DNA of 64,000 nucleotides. Source: Urophycis tenuis. Its lineage: Eukaryota > Chordata > Actinopteri > Gadiformes > Phycidae. A program made the position numbers and the translations under genes. The notes beneath the pieces were generated by a model. That model had not been told where the DNA came from. It ran no database searches and saw nothing but the letters and a program-made list of their open reading frames with translations. Each line of letters opens with the position of its first letter. Position 1 is the stretch's first letter. The DNA is taken from assembly GCA_036785325.1 (NCBI GenBank), contig JAXIVH010000032.1:2724070-2788069 (forward strand), read 5' to 3'. Shown piece by piece: positions 24,901 to 50,507 of the stretch.

Positions 24901-25500
24901 ATATGTCCTTTCTAGGGGTGTGATGGAGAAGTCTTTCCTGGAGTACTATGACTTCTATGAAGGAGTCTGCAAGGAGCGACTCCACCTCCAGGGGCAGAAC
25001 ATGCAGGTCAGAAACACCAGTACTTCTATTTACAGTCATCATTACAATACAATGCAATCATATTGTAACAATAAAGTGTCTACAGCTCATGCTGGGGGGG
25101 GGGGGGATCAAAGACCCACACTCAACCACATTTAACCGTTTCATGCACTTATTTTTTCCCAAATGTATGAAGTACCACATTCGGTGTTAATGACTGCTAT
25201 AGTACCGTTTGTGGGTACCAGAATAAGGTACCGTTACACCAAACCACCCCAAGTCTGTGGTGGTGTCATTCTGACTCCTGTAATGCCTCCCCCCCGCCCC
25301 CCCCCCCCCCTCATGGACAGGACCCATTCGGAGAGAAGCGCGGGCGGTTCGACTACCAGGGCCTGCTCGCCCGCCTCGGCGCCACACACCTCAGGATCCG
25401 TGAGAAGAGCCCGGCGGAGGACCAGCACAACGGGGACTCTGACACCAACAGCAGCTCTTCAGAGACGGACCCAGACAGCCAGGGCAGCTCTCAGCCTTGA
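21323..25500 (+). CDS. ube2z: Ubiquitin-conjugating enzyme E2 Z
   Basis: E2 enzyme that in vertebrates takes ubiquitin or FAT10 from UBA6 (family knowledge). Coding exons: 21323-21726, 21946-22018, 22323-22510, 23078-23189, 24305-24417, 24916-25006, 25321-25500, giving 386 aa. Residues 1-120 are a Gly/Ser/Ala/Pro-rich, low-complexity N-terminus. The UBC fold follows from about residue 125 (DPTLSTDWDNEKASQQ, then DIMSIYKEPPPGMFVVPD). The active-site Cys is in NGKVCLSILG (residue 217). Family-specific blocks follow: TWTGPAWSPAQS, ERHPGDSKNYNECI and FLEYYDFYE. The tail is acidic and Ser-rich. ATG 21323 is chosen because it opens the long exon 1 frame in the family-typical place. The acceptor of exon 2 is a (TC)n microsatellite. 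The frame is intact. Confidence 0.97.
21873..21944. repeat. (TC)n microsatellite serving as the ube2z intron 1 polypyrimidine tract
   Basis: About 35 TC units ending in CTCAG, directly followed by ube2z exon 2 at 21946. Confidence 0.95.
23424..23600 (+). mobile_element. Possible hAT end fragment
   Basis: Starts with CAGGGCTCCGAACCGGTTC, a hAT-like terminal sequence, followed by A/G-rich repeats of GAACGGAAACG. No matching right end is visible; it abuts a LINE 3' end. It lies in ube2z intron 4. Confidence 0.35.
23630..23960 (+). mobile_element. LINE 3' end fragment
   Basis: Encodes a degraded form of the fish LINE C-terminal peptide (LKERHREVLPSW, then CHQTTTHHS in place of the usual serine-rich end). 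An AT-rich 3' UTR follows, with GATAAAGTTGTTCTATTC. A 5'-truncated L2/Rex-type copy in ube2z intron 4. Confidence 0.55.
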
Positions 25501-27028
25501 TCCACCAGGTGACCCTGTGCCTTTTGCACATGTCCATGTTTTTTTTTTAACTTGACATGGCCCAACAAAATGTGTCCGATCCGCATGCAGCGTATCATGT
25601 TGCTGATCGTTGTTGTTCTTTTTTTGTGCAGTGCAAAACAAAATGGCCGCCGATGATTTTTTGGGGTACATCAAAGAACGGGAGCAGGATGCAAGATCAG
25701 TGACCACTGGCCAGATGTGATGGCGCAATGAGAGCATGGCCTGTTAGTGATGGACTTTTGAGGAGAACGGCATCAGCTGCTAAGCTAATTGCTGTTAAAT
25801 TCTGTGTTCATCTGGTAAGTTGTGATTCTCTACCAGTAAAGTTGACGGTTACCCGCCCCTTTCAAATTTGGAGGTGCACTATTGTTTTCTGGAATAAAAC
25901 TGTCTGTTCAAAAGGTGCAGGGCTGTTCAATGACATTACTAGCTACAGTGACTGGGGAACAATAAATGGTTTTCTTTCCTTGGGCCATTCAACAAAAGAT
26001 TGGACCAAATAGGATGTGGTAATATAGCTTGTAAGTTTTTCTCCCCCCCCCCCCTCAAAATAAAACAAAGAAGCCCTGAACGTGATTGTGAAATACAATG
26101 TGCTGCTGGTCCAAGGGGGGATTTCTTGTAGTTAAAAGGCCTGTGGGTGGTTTGGACATGTGCAGGGCGTATGCAGTGATCCAGGATGGGGCGGGGGGGG
26201 GTTAACTGTGGCGGGTTGTTGATATGCATCAGGAGGGAGGGAGAGCTTTGCATTGTTGTTTTAGCAGCTATGCAGAGAATGTAGAATGTAATGTTCTTGG
26301 CCTCCTCAGACAAGTCTCCAGTCACACCTGTATAGCGTAGCCCTGCTCTGGAATCGCAAGACCAGGTTTGGCTTGTAGGCTGGGCATGACAGTTGGTGAC
26401 TCTAAATCCTTTTACTTGAGTTGTACTGAAAATGTTGCAATGTGACTGACTGTTGTATTTCAGATGCTATTAAATGGGTTTAAAAATAATACAATAAAGT
26501 GAGACTGCAGCACCACCTAGTGGTTACTTGAAACTGCTGGGAACACAACACAACACAACAACCATGCCTGCTGTAAAGCCGTTGTGCTGCCCTGCATCAG
26601 AGAGGGATATTGCCACAACATATTTCAAACAAATGATGGAAGTTCTTGTAAGCTTTCCATTTCAGCTTCCATTTGTGTTGCCTTCTACTCTACTGCTAGT
26701 ACCAAGGATTAGTGATTGGCTTTGAGTTTATATCCCTTAAGAAAAAGTTGCAATGTAGAAACTAAAATGTTTTGTGACAACCACAGTGATATATTTTTCA
26801 GTAGCGCACACATTAAAAAAAAAAAAACCACTCAATGAACCCAGTCAATACAGGTAATATATCTGATAAGCTTGGGTCACTGATGATCTGTTACAGCTGG
26901 GCGAACGCGGGGTCTAAATACCAGTTCTCGCAATGTGCAGGAAAGAGGTGGGTCACTTTAGATGTTCCGGGAAGATGGGGAGGAATTCTGCCTAACCTGT
27001 GGAGCTAGGTGGGATAAATAGCTTGAGC
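25501..27028. other. ube2z 3' UTR and spacer to b4galnt2 copy A
   Basis: The two genes converge here. It holds the ube2z 3' UTR, homopolymer runs (C at 26043, G at 26192, A at 26815) and no supportable gene. SNF8, GIP and IGF2BP1, which lie between these genes in human, were not seen. Confidence 0.6.
25893..25898 (+). terminator. Poly(A) signal of ube2z
   Basis: AATAAA about 390 bp beyond the ube2z stop codon. Confidence 0.6.
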
Positions 27029-27034
27029 TTTAAT
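27029..27034 (-). terminator. Possible poly(A) signal (ATTAAA) of b4galnt2 copy A
   Basis: ATTAAA on the minus strand about 105 bp after the TAG. It is a variant hexamer; no AATAAA is nearer. Confidence 0.35.
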
Positions 27035-27139
27035 GCTGACGTGTTGACCTGTCGAATGGTAAACCTTTTTCTTCTCCCAATAGATCTTTCTGGGATTGCA
27101 GCAGTGCACCTCCCTACACATGTCCTTGAAAGAGTAGGC

Positions 27140-41348
<14,209 letters not shown>

Positions 41349-41686
41349 TGTGATACACCTAAATGAGAGGATACTTGTAAATCCATTATTCATTGTTAAG
41401 TGTTAAGTGTAATATTATTTTATTAATTCAGGTAACAGCCAGCCAGACGTTTAATAATAACGAAATATTTTATTGTAAAGTGTAATGTGTGGTGCCGCGG
41501 TGCCTAAAGGGGACCCCCCCCCCCTTTCTTCTCTCAGACGGAGATTCGGAGAGGAAATGGTGGTTCACTCCTTTACTCACTCGCATCATTAATCTGTTTT
41601 CTAGGATCCCATCCAGGAGAGTGAACCCGAATAAAAATTAATTTTGTTACTGCAGTTACTCAATTAGCTGTTTGAAACTCGTAACA
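41349..41686 (+). repeat. 5' LTR
   Basis: 338 bp with TG...CA ends and an AATAAA signal (CCCGAATAAAAATT). It lacks a block of about 50 bp that the 3' LTR has after TATTGTAAAGTGT, so it is deleted relative to its partner. Confidence 0.92.
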
Positions 41687-42310
41687 AACTGTGGAGGCTG
41701 GTCCGGGATCTCTCCTCATCTCAACCATTGGAGGAGCAGGCCCAGAGATACCAGAACCACACGACCAAGGCGACAAGACGCTGCTGCAGGCCGGGAGTCA
41801 ACCCGTGGGTGTCCAAGGAGGGAGACCAAGGAGACAAGGGATCCTTAACTCGCTTAGGAGCCGCACTGCTGATCCTGAGGCCAACGCACGCTAGTCACCG
41901 GTGAGCCACATCTCTGACCCTGAGACCAGCGCACGCTACCTACCAGAAGGCTACAACGCTGATTCTGTGGTCATCGCGCATCAGGACCAGAGGATCTCAC
42001 CTGGGATCGGGAGGTCAACACGCACACACACCTTTTCCCAGTCACCATACTACTGATTTACTGAACTGATAAACTATAAAGTGACATCAGGACCACACAC
42101 CATGTCAACAGTTTGTAAAGAATTAGTATGGAGCATAAAAAAAACAACTATTGAGACTCTCTAGCAACGAAGTCTATCAAATTGCAAAAGACATTGCAAT
42201 CGATAATGAACACGCAAAAGAGCCGAATCCAGAGAATGAAGGCTGCATGGAGTACGTCGTCTTGAGGATGAAGGTATGAGTCAGCTGTTTTAAATGATCT
42301 GATATGTAAA

Positions 42311-43860
42311 GTGATGAATGCCGATGTTTCTGTTAACTTTCCAGTTGGTGTATTGAATGATGGTAACACACAGGTTACACCTAGTCAGAGTCCATCCACT
42401 ACAATCCCAAACTTTGCACCACAGCCTCATCCTCACACTCATACCAATACAACAACACAGTCAGTAGAGGAACTGAGACAAGTGTATGAAGAGCTGGGTG
42501 AAAAACTGTGACGCAGCATACCCACACCAAGGAGAGTCAAAGTCACACCGTATGCCACCGATAATTGCAGAGAGACCAGTAATGCTGAAGGACCTCTCCT
42601 ACCTCCAGCGCAGAGACTTCAAAGTACATGGTGGTGGTCAGGTTGGAGATCAAAGCTCTGATTTAAAATACAGCAACCTCAGTAAACAAATTGATGAGGG
42701 AATAAAAGAGGGCTTCGCAGAGGCAGAGGTGGACAGAGGGGTGTTGAGGATCATCAAACCAGGGGCCTTTAAGGATATGCTGGTAAATAAGGACTCAATT
42801 ACAGTATTTGAGCTTAAAGGTTTTCTCAGGTCCCACCTCGGTGAGAAAGCAACGACTGAGATGTTCCAGGAATTGATGTGCGCCAGACAATCAGACCAAG
42901 AATACCTCAGCAGTTTCTGTGCCGCATGATTGGACTCAAGCAGAAACTCCTTTTTCAGTCCCGACAGACAAGTACAGACATTTGGTATGATCCTAAAACC
43001 ATCCAAGAAGTCTTCCTCCACACTATCTATCAGGGATCAGGAACAAAGCATGCTGACCTCCGGCAGAGACTGAGACCTTTAATCTCAAACAGCCTAGTCA
43101 CAGATGAGGAAATCCTTAGCCAGGTCATGAAAATAATAAGCGATGAGAATCAGCATCAGCGCAGATTTGGCCAACCCCCTCGACAAAAGACAACACAAGC
43201 GCACAGTGCCAAGGTGGGGACAGGAGACTGTAACAACAACGACAAGTCACGGGATAAAGCAACGGACAATAAAAAATCTCCAGACAATACAGCAGCTCAG
43301 TGCTCAGGTGGAAACCCTAACACACATGGTGGCTTCTTTCATGGATCAATCTACAACAAATAATCAAGTGTCTTACCCTCGTACTAGGCCAGCTCACATC
43401 CAGTCACACCCTCCTTCTCAGCCACCCCCCAGCAGACCTGCCCAACCACAGCTGGGACAACCTGCAATCCAGGTGAGAGGGAGAACAGCTTGTAGTCCAA
43501 AATGTACTGAGCAGAACCTACAGGAGTGTAACCACTGCTTTGTGTGTGGAGAGACAGGACACAGAGCAGTGGGATGTCTGAAACGAGTCAAGGTGCAGGG
43601 AAATGGGGCTCGGTCTCTGTGGAGGGACACCCAGAGACCAGTGAACAGTTTCAGTCCCAAACAATGGGCCACTCCCCCAATCAGACAACAAGACACCTCA
43701 AGCAAAACAAACAACAAAAGCCACACACACTTACCTGCCAGAGTAACATCACCTACAAAGCACCCCTAGTTGGAAAGAAAAACCTGCTGAAATGTTTGAT
43801 CGGCGGCTACCCAGCAACAGTCCTGTTTGATTCAGGTTCTGTGAGCATAGTGAGCATAAT
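42311..43860 (+). pseudogene. Retrotransposon gag and start of the protease (frameshifted)
   Basis: Three overlapping frames carry one gag-like product, so at least two frameshifts have occurred (near 42510 and 42900, and again near 43290). Visible pieces: a coiled, acidic N-part (SVEELRQVYEELGEKL), a helical capsid-like segment (FLRSHLGEKATTEMFQELM), and a CCHC zinc knuckle CFVCGETGHRAVGC. After another frame change come the protease-like PATVLFDSGS and the hAT boundary. DSG is the expected aspartic-protease triad. It serves only as a relic or as a source of Gag for packaging. Confidence 0.75.
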
Positions 43861-43959
43861 CACTGTGTGATTATGTGATTACACATAGAGGTTAAATTGG
43901 GCCGGAGCGCACCGGAGCGCAGCTCCGCCTCCTCAGGTCCACATAACACACCCTGCCGG

Positions 43960-45703
43960 CAGTGCCGTAACCAGCATTGAGGACACCGAGGTCATGACCT
44001 CGGTATTTTCCCTGGTGTTTTTTTTATTTTTATTTTTTATTCAGAGAAATGTCAAATTAATATACGATGAAAATCGTTCTGACTTTGATTGGTGGAAAGA
44101 TCAGCATGCATTCTCATTTGTTTTTCTGAAATAAAGTCCACATAATCCCTTTATTATCACGTTATATTTTAAAACTGAGCGGAAATACGCCACCCGACAT
44201 TGGAAACATGTTTATCATATACGCAGCTTCGACGCGAAAGTCAGCTAGGCACTACGAGAAGAGATAGGCTACCAGCACTCACTCAGTCAGAAGTCAGTTT
44301 TTAGTCGTGGTGTCATGAAAAAACTACTCAAACTAAACTCAGCTTTGGAAAGCCAACTGGCCAGGGGAAAAGGAAGAGAGAATGAGGAGGAGGTGAGTTC
44401 ATTTCGCCAATCGCCAGTGAGAATGAGTGACAGTTCATAATGTTCATATGCGTTCAAAGCGCGGCTAGGAATAGGAGGATGCTAGATCATTGTCCTCAGC
44501 ATTTCAAGCAACAGTCACAAAGCCCCTTGGTTAGGATTTCATTTTCCAGTCGGCACAAACACACTGCACACAAATCTTTCTCTCAATTCGATTTTCCAAA
44601 AAAAAAAGAGAGAGTCGCGACCTGTAATAAAATTATTGGGAATCGTGACATGGCTTGGGCTGTTAAGCTAACTTTTTTTTTAAACCAGGGCTTGACAGTT
44701 TTGTGCCAACTGTGGCTAGTGGTCATTCAGCCTCACTAGCCACAGTTTTGTTCAGTGCTATATGGCTTCCTTCATGTAAATAAAGCAGACTAATAGAAAG
44801 TGGGTCAGAAACTTATATTTTTCTTTTACTTAAAACAATTGATGATGCACACGGGGCAAAATAACAGATAACAGTGCACCCTGTGTACTCTCTCATATGA
44901 CACAATCTTGAGGTTAGTTGTGCTGCTCATGGTGCATTATGAAGAATAAATTCTTCAAAGTGAATTCTTAGGATTTTATCCAAACATTCAGCAGATGCTA
45001 TTCCTCTACTTGACATTGCCAGTAACCACATGCTCATGCGAAAGGTCTTTTTCTGCATTACGGCGACTCAAAACATGGCTTCGCTCAACCATGGGTGATG
45101 ACAGGCTTTCTGGTCTTGCTGTCATGCATGTCCACCAAAACAGCATCTCAATTGATCCCCAACAAGTGCTCCAAAGATGGGATGCCTCTGGCCACAGAAG
45201 AATTGTTTTGCTCAAAGGTGAGACAAAACATAACTGAAAGACTTTTACTACTACGTATGCTTATATTACACTGCTGTAATAAGGATATGAATGATGCTAA
45301 CCTGTTGCTTTGTCTATCCATTGTGTCATTGCAGTTAATGGAACCAATACAAGACTTGAGCTGATGTGACAAGACCTACAACTCACTCAGTCACTCACAT
45401 TCATTCTCACTCACTGACTCACTCACTCACATTCAGTCTCACTCACTCTCATTCATTCTCACTCACTCACATTCATTCTCACTCAGTCACTCAAATACTC
45501 TACTTTTGTGATCACTTGAAATTGTTCTAATAAACTTGTTCACCTACATATTCACCTCCTTGATGGGCTTGTGATTTACCTCTGTTTATTCACGTTTCCA
45601 AAATGTATTTTAAAAAATCACCATATTAGGATGTTTTTTTTGTCAAATAAGATGTATCGCAATATTTGACCTCGGTATTTGAAAAATCCTGGTTACGGCC
45701 CTG
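43960..45703 (+). mobile_element. hAT transposon 2 (1744 bp), nested in hAT 1
   Basis: Perfect 8-bp target duplication CCTGCCGG at 43952-43959 and 45704-45711. The terminal inverted repeats are CAGTGCCGTAACCAG and CTGGTTACGGCCCTG, with one mismatch. Both subterminal regions carry GACCTCGGTATTT-type sequence. It keeps only a possible first exon (MKKLLKLNSALESQ at about 44316, donor GTGAGT) and the transposase C-terminus, so it is a deleted, non-autonomous copy. Confidence 0.92.
44995..45237 (+). pseudogene. hAT 2 transposase C-terminal dimerisation fragment
   Basis: Reads LYLTLPVTTCSCERSFSALR, the hAT dimerisation signature, followed by LKTWLRSTMGDDRLSGLAV and MHVHQNSISID, as in ZMYM1-like hAT proteins. 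The RNase-H-like core upstream is missing. Confidence 0.8.
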
Positions 45704-46696
45704 CCTGCCGGAGCCCAGCTCCGTCTCCTTCAGCACCAAATATTGCTATTGAATAATTTTTAATCTCCTGGCAAATATATGCCATATATAAGACTAAATA
45801 ATTAGCAAGACCACACTGTGACACCCAGGCTACATGAAATTATCAGACGTCGTAATGCATTGATCGCTGCGTTCTCTAGTTTAGTGTAATCCGCGTTCTA
45901 CGCGGTTAACCAACGTTCCAATCAAAACCAGCCATCCCTTTACATCAGCACCCCGCCCCCACAGCCATCAAGGGGAAACTCTGAAGAGTTGACTTTTAGA
46001 GCACTGAACTTAATAAAGTTGTTTTGAGATTCAGATTCAGTAGGCCTACATGTATTCTGTCTTGTCAGATGAAGCAAGGTGAGTGCTTGTTTGTTTTTGA
46101 AGGCAAATTATACGGGAAATGAGCAAAAAAAAAAAGCTCGAGCCAAGCTAACGTCAGCAGTAGAATCCAAAGCCATATGATGCTTAGTTCTTTTTTATGA
46201 CCCATTTTATTATCGTACAAGCAGGAATAACATTGGACTACAATGCCATCTTGTGGTTATTTCGTTGTATCACGTTTTCGAGTTATCCAACTACATGTGT
46301 TATATGCAGTTCATATGTGTTGACGTTGTCGTTCGTAAAACGCACACACGTATGTATGTATGTATATATGCATGCATTTATTAGTTTATAAAGAACCAAA
46401 CCGTGAACAGGGGAAAAAATCGAATAAGTTATTGAGCATAACACGCAATCCGGCATGATTATATAGTACACGATGTTAAAAACGAGTGAGCTGGAGTCGA
46501 GTTGTATAACTGGGTTAACGATTAATGGGTACATAAAGCACTAAATATATGTATATAAAGTTAGAAATGTCCAAAATAGTGTTAAAATCCATTTTTTTTT
46601 AGTTTTTGGTAGTAACGGTTATTTTTCATGCAACTCGGCAATGACGTCACGTTGGGGAGACGTGGTGGAAGGTAGCCTCAGCCTTGTACTAGAACT

Positions 46697-46933
46697 ATGG
46701 CGTCTAAATGGGATGAGGAAGAGGTGGCAAGACCCACAATTAACATTTATGATGGCCATATCATTTCGAACCGGTTAGACGTGAAAGGGCGAATGAAGAA
46801 ATGCGTGATTTTGTTGGGAAACTACCCATATGTTGTGTATTCAGTTACATTATGTGCTGTGTCTGCTATTACACCATGCCATCAGGGGGCGCACTACCGT
46901 TTTACTGATACTGTGCAATGTGATTGGGAGTGA
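46697..46933 (+). other. Unrecognised 78-codon ORF inside hAT 1
   Basis: Begins MASKWDEEEVARPTINIYDG and is preceded by GACGTCACG (a CRE-like site) about 55 bp upstream. It sits where a hAT 5' exon could be. I do not recognise the peptide; after NYPYVV the frame looks non-coding, so a splice donor may lie before it. Confidence 0.3.
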
Positions 46934-47290
46934 AAAGGAGAAGAATACATTGATACCTACACGTTGAGTAAACTTACAGTGCACTTCTCGTTCTTTATTT
47001 CTTTATATTAGCAAGTACAAGTCTAGTATAGGACACCATAGAAAGAACAACCGTTCAAACTTATATCCGAAGTGGCGCCTGCCCTGTCGGCAACTCGCTA
47101 CCACAGAGTTTTTGTCCCGTGTCTTGTTTTACCGTCGTGTCACTGTTTTGAACGCAAGAATCACACGCAATATATCGGGATAAGTGCACACGTCTGGACT
47201 TATGTGGTTGGTTATATGGAGTGGATTTATTCGCATGAAGCTACAAGGCTTTGGAGCGTCTGACCCAGCAGCAGTCGTCTTCTATAGCAT

Positions 47291-48132
47291 TTGGGATACA
47301 ATAACAAACTGTGGCCATCCACGCTTGGATTTACCTCTGGAGTTAAAGTGAAGGAAAAGAGGCCGACGGTGAGGGACAGGCTCGGGAAGTACAAGCCTGT
47401 CCTACCATCTGTGATTATGGGCAACGTGTGCTCCGTAGTCAACAAAGTTGATGAACTTGCAGCGCTTGTGAAGTATGATCGGCTGTACCAACAGTGCAGC
47501 CCTCTCTGTTTTACTGACTCGTGGTTTACGGACAGCGCCTGGACACATCACCGCAACGCAGAGAGCGTGTGACCAAATCATTGAATTGCTGGCGGTGAGT
47601 TGCAGACCCAAGTGAATTCTCCAATGTCATTGTCATCCTGGTGTATATGTATTCCACCATCTGCCAAATGCCAAACTGGCGACTGACATGATGGCAAGAG
47701 TAGCTCAAGAACTGCAACGCCGCACTTCGGACGCTCTTGTGATGATCAGTGGCGATTTTTAACCATTGTACTCTCTCCACCTCACTTCCATCGTTCAGGC
47801 AGTTTGTCAACTGCCCCACGAGATGTGGCAAGACTATTGACTTATTTTATGCCAATATTAAGGACAGTTACACATCCACTGCCCTGCCTCCACTCAGCAG
47901 GTCGGACCATAACCTGGTGCTCCTGTCATCCAAATACACCACCTTGGCCCGTAAACAGCCTATATCAACAAAGTCGGTGCGTGTATGGTATGGTCTACAT
48001 GCGAGGACTTACAGGAGTGTTTGTAGTGTACGGACTGTGTTTTATGAGGAAGACCCCAATGGGGCTGATGTTGTGGCTGATCGTTTTACTGACTATACTG
48101 ACTTGATCATCCCGTGTAAAACGATCAAAGTA
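47291..48132 (+). mobile_element. LINE endonuclease region fragment (5' half of ORF2), inside hAT 1
   Basis: Broken frames match fish L2-type LINE endonuclease: GNVCSVVNKVDELAAL with CFTDSWFTDS, then SGDF (about 47750), then TRCGKTIDLFYANIKDSYTS and PPLSRSDHNLV (the conserved SDH box), ending in the linker IIPCKTIKVF just before where the reverse transcriptase should start. Frameshifts and stops are present. LINE copies normally keep the 3' end; this one keeps the 5' part. Confidence 0.75.
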
Positions 48133-48688
48133 TTTATTTATCTAAGTTTATAATTACATGTGTGAATAGCTATTATTTAATCTCCTTTTCATATTACATA
48201 CTGTGTTGATCCATGCCGCCTTGCTACGGAATCCAACGTATTGTGTTTTGTCACAGGTTAATAAAGTGACGAACTGGCCCCACGTCTCCTGCATTTCATT
48301 GAGACAACACAGACGAGTTTATGTTACACTATGCTATCTCTCAACCTATCGATCTATTTATCTATCTATCTAGGCTATCTTTATCTATATATTTACTTAT
48401 GTATTTGACACTGTCACTCTCTCACTACTCGTCTCTCTCAATGGTATCAAGGTGGGCTTTCGTCCGGGCTCCCCGACCTGACGTCACACAATGCATTGTG
48501 GGCATCGCTAACCTGTTAGCCAAAGGCTAACATTTCACCTACTTTTCCTTATTATATTTCCTTTTTGTGATACCCTACAACGTCAAACACAATGGATAAC
48601 TGTTTTAATGTTTATTACCAACTAGAAAATTGCCAGAATAGAAAAAAAAAATTACCTGCACCATGGGCTTTAAGTGCGTGTGCGCGTC

Positions 48689-48832
48689 TCAGTGGATGCG
48701 CATCATGAGCCAGGGGAAGTGGCCGGTGCGCTGCATGCCGAAGGTGCTGATGAGGAAGTTGAGCGAGGTGGTGACGAAGATGATGGCCGTGGTGACGTTG
48801 TTCAGATTGCCTGTCAGGCTGTTCAGGATGGT
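48689..48832 (-). pseudogene. GC-rich host-like terminal coding fragment captured in hAT 1
   Basis: On the minus strand an open frame of about 48 codons ends at TGA (48689-48691). It contains NNVTTAIIFVTTSLNFLIST and HFPWLMMRIH. Third positions are almost all C or G (ATC, CTG, AAC, GTC, ACC), unlike the AT-rich surroundings, and the segment is hydrophobic like a membrane helix. I do not recognise the parent gene. It ends where hAT transposase coding begins on the other strand. Confidence 0.55.
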
Positions 48833-49421
48833 GTTTTTAAGGGGGTTCCATTGAAAACTGGTGGGAGACAAATTAAAATCAATTGCGAAACGTTTTTTCG
48901 TGCACTCAGTTGTAGCATGCAGTCCAGGATGGTCCCAGAGCATGAGCTTGAGCTTTTCAATCAAATAAATGTGTTGTCACCTGACACCTGGCCCTCTCCA
49001 GTGCCACTGCTGTATGGAGAACAAGAATTGAGGCAGCTGTGTGATAGTCTGGCAATGAACTACTAGTGTCAAGCAAAGTTTCAGGGACTACAAGGAAAAC
49101 CCAAACATGGCCATTAAAGAGGGTCTTCTGAAATTAAAACACACAGTAGACACACTGGCTGTGAGCACAGCTGAATGTGAAAGGGGATTTTCAGCAATGA
49201 ACACCATTCTTTCACCTCTTAGAAATCAGCTCAAAATTGTCAATGTGTCATTGTTGATGTTCATAAAGTTAGTGGGTCCACCACTAGGGTTGTGGAACCC
49301 AACAAAGTTTGTCAGGAAGTGGGTAATGACAAGAAGGTCAGCAGACCATGCCGCCTGTAGAGAAAGGCAGCGCAAACCTGAGGAGCATGCCTTTGAAAAT
49401 ATTTGGAAACTGATGAATTAA
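48833..49421 (+). pseudogene. hAT 1 transposase C-terminal region
   Basis: Opens FKGVPLKTGGRQIKIN, continues LSPDTWPSPVPLLYGEQE, has a stop and frame slip near 49064, then MAIKEGLLKLKHTVDTLAV and the dimerisation signature STAECERGFSAMN. Similar to KIAA1586/C17orf113-like domesticated hAT proteins (family recall). The N-terminal zinc finger and catalytic core are missing or replaced. Confidence 0.75.
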
Positions 49422-50018
49422 TTAAATGAATTAAAGTCTGAAGTGTTATGTTATGTTATGGTATAATAAAGTAAGTGAATTGTTAAGTATTTCCCTTTGT
49501 TTGAATAACTGCCCAACCCTATACCTTTACACATTAATACTGGAAAAAGAGCCCCTTTGCCTAAGGTGACAAGACAGTTTTGATGACCTGTCCCCGGAAA
49601 TGTCCCCAGTTTTCACTGTGACTGACAGACCCAAAACTATTCCACCTGTGTGGGCACGGTTAAAATTCTGAAGTGCAAAATAGTTTAGGCTACAGCACAT
49701 ATATCTCAATCCATAGATAAGAATAATAAAGTCTAACCTCTGGATTTCTTTGCAAAGTGCACCAGATTGATGCATTTAAATGTTAAAATATACAAAATTT
49801 TCTTACGGGGGAGCATCCCCCGAACCCCCCTAGGGAGGTTTGTGCCCAAGTCTAGTGACGACCCTTGAACAGTGTCCCTGTTTTAAGTTTGTTTACACCT
49901 TTAGTGTAAAAACACATTTAAGTCATTTTACGGTGCGATTTTGAATGATGACCATTCTCCGTATATAAGGGCTCCCCCTCCCTACAAAAGCCAATTTAAC
50001 CACTGATTACACATAGTG

Positions 50019-50424
50019 AGCATAATTGACCAACAATGGACTGATACTCACATTCCTAAATTATACAGTGAGACCTCTTTCTGAGCTCTTAGAGGAAGAA
50101 CTGGGCATCTATGCAGTCACTGGCCACGTAGTCCCGTATAGTGGGTGGGTTGAGCTCACTGTCAATCTCGCAAGAAATGATGATCCCAATCTCACCATAC
50201 AGGCCCCTTTCCTAGTCAGCCAGCTGCCACTGTCCCAGCCACTCCTAGGAGCCAATGTACTGGAGGAGATCATCAGGAGGAAGGAGTCTTCTGGTGAGGC
50301 AGTTGCAACAGTCATCAGCCTCCTACACAGTGCATTTGAAATAGAGGAAGACCAGGTGGAGGCAATTGTGAAATTCATCCAGGTGCCCCCTAGAACATAC
50401 TGTGAGAGTTTGGATGTGTTTTGA
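50019..50424 (+). pseudogene. Second half of the retrotransposon protease-like domain
   Basis: Continues the protease-like frame interrupted at 43860. It includes PLSQPLLGANVLEEI, a hydrophobic-Leu-Gly-Ala-Asn block near the C-terminus of retropepsin-like folds, and stops at 50424. A frame change and a TGA occur near 50075. Less than 90 bp later the 3' LTR begins, so no reverse transcriptase, RNase H or integrase is encoded. Confidence 0.6.
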
Positions 50425-50507
50425 AACAAAAACAAAAAGTTTATGTTTAGAGTGAAGTTATTCCAAGTATCTTGTGTCAGGAGCCACTTTTTATTTGTTG
50501 GGGAGTG

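Larger units (their letters stand above)
43861..50018 (+). mobile_element. hAT transposon 1 (6158 bp), inserted in the protease domain
   Basis: Perfect 8-bp target duplication AGCATAAT at 43853-43860 and 50019-50026. The ends are inverted: CACTGTGTG at the left and CACATAGTG at the right, followed inward by GGTTAAATTGG and CCAATTTAACC. It encodes a hAT transposase C-terminus (48838-49421). Its body holds a second hAT (43960-45703), a LINE fragment (47.3-48.1 kb) and a host-like coding scrap (48689-48832). Confidence 0.88.
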
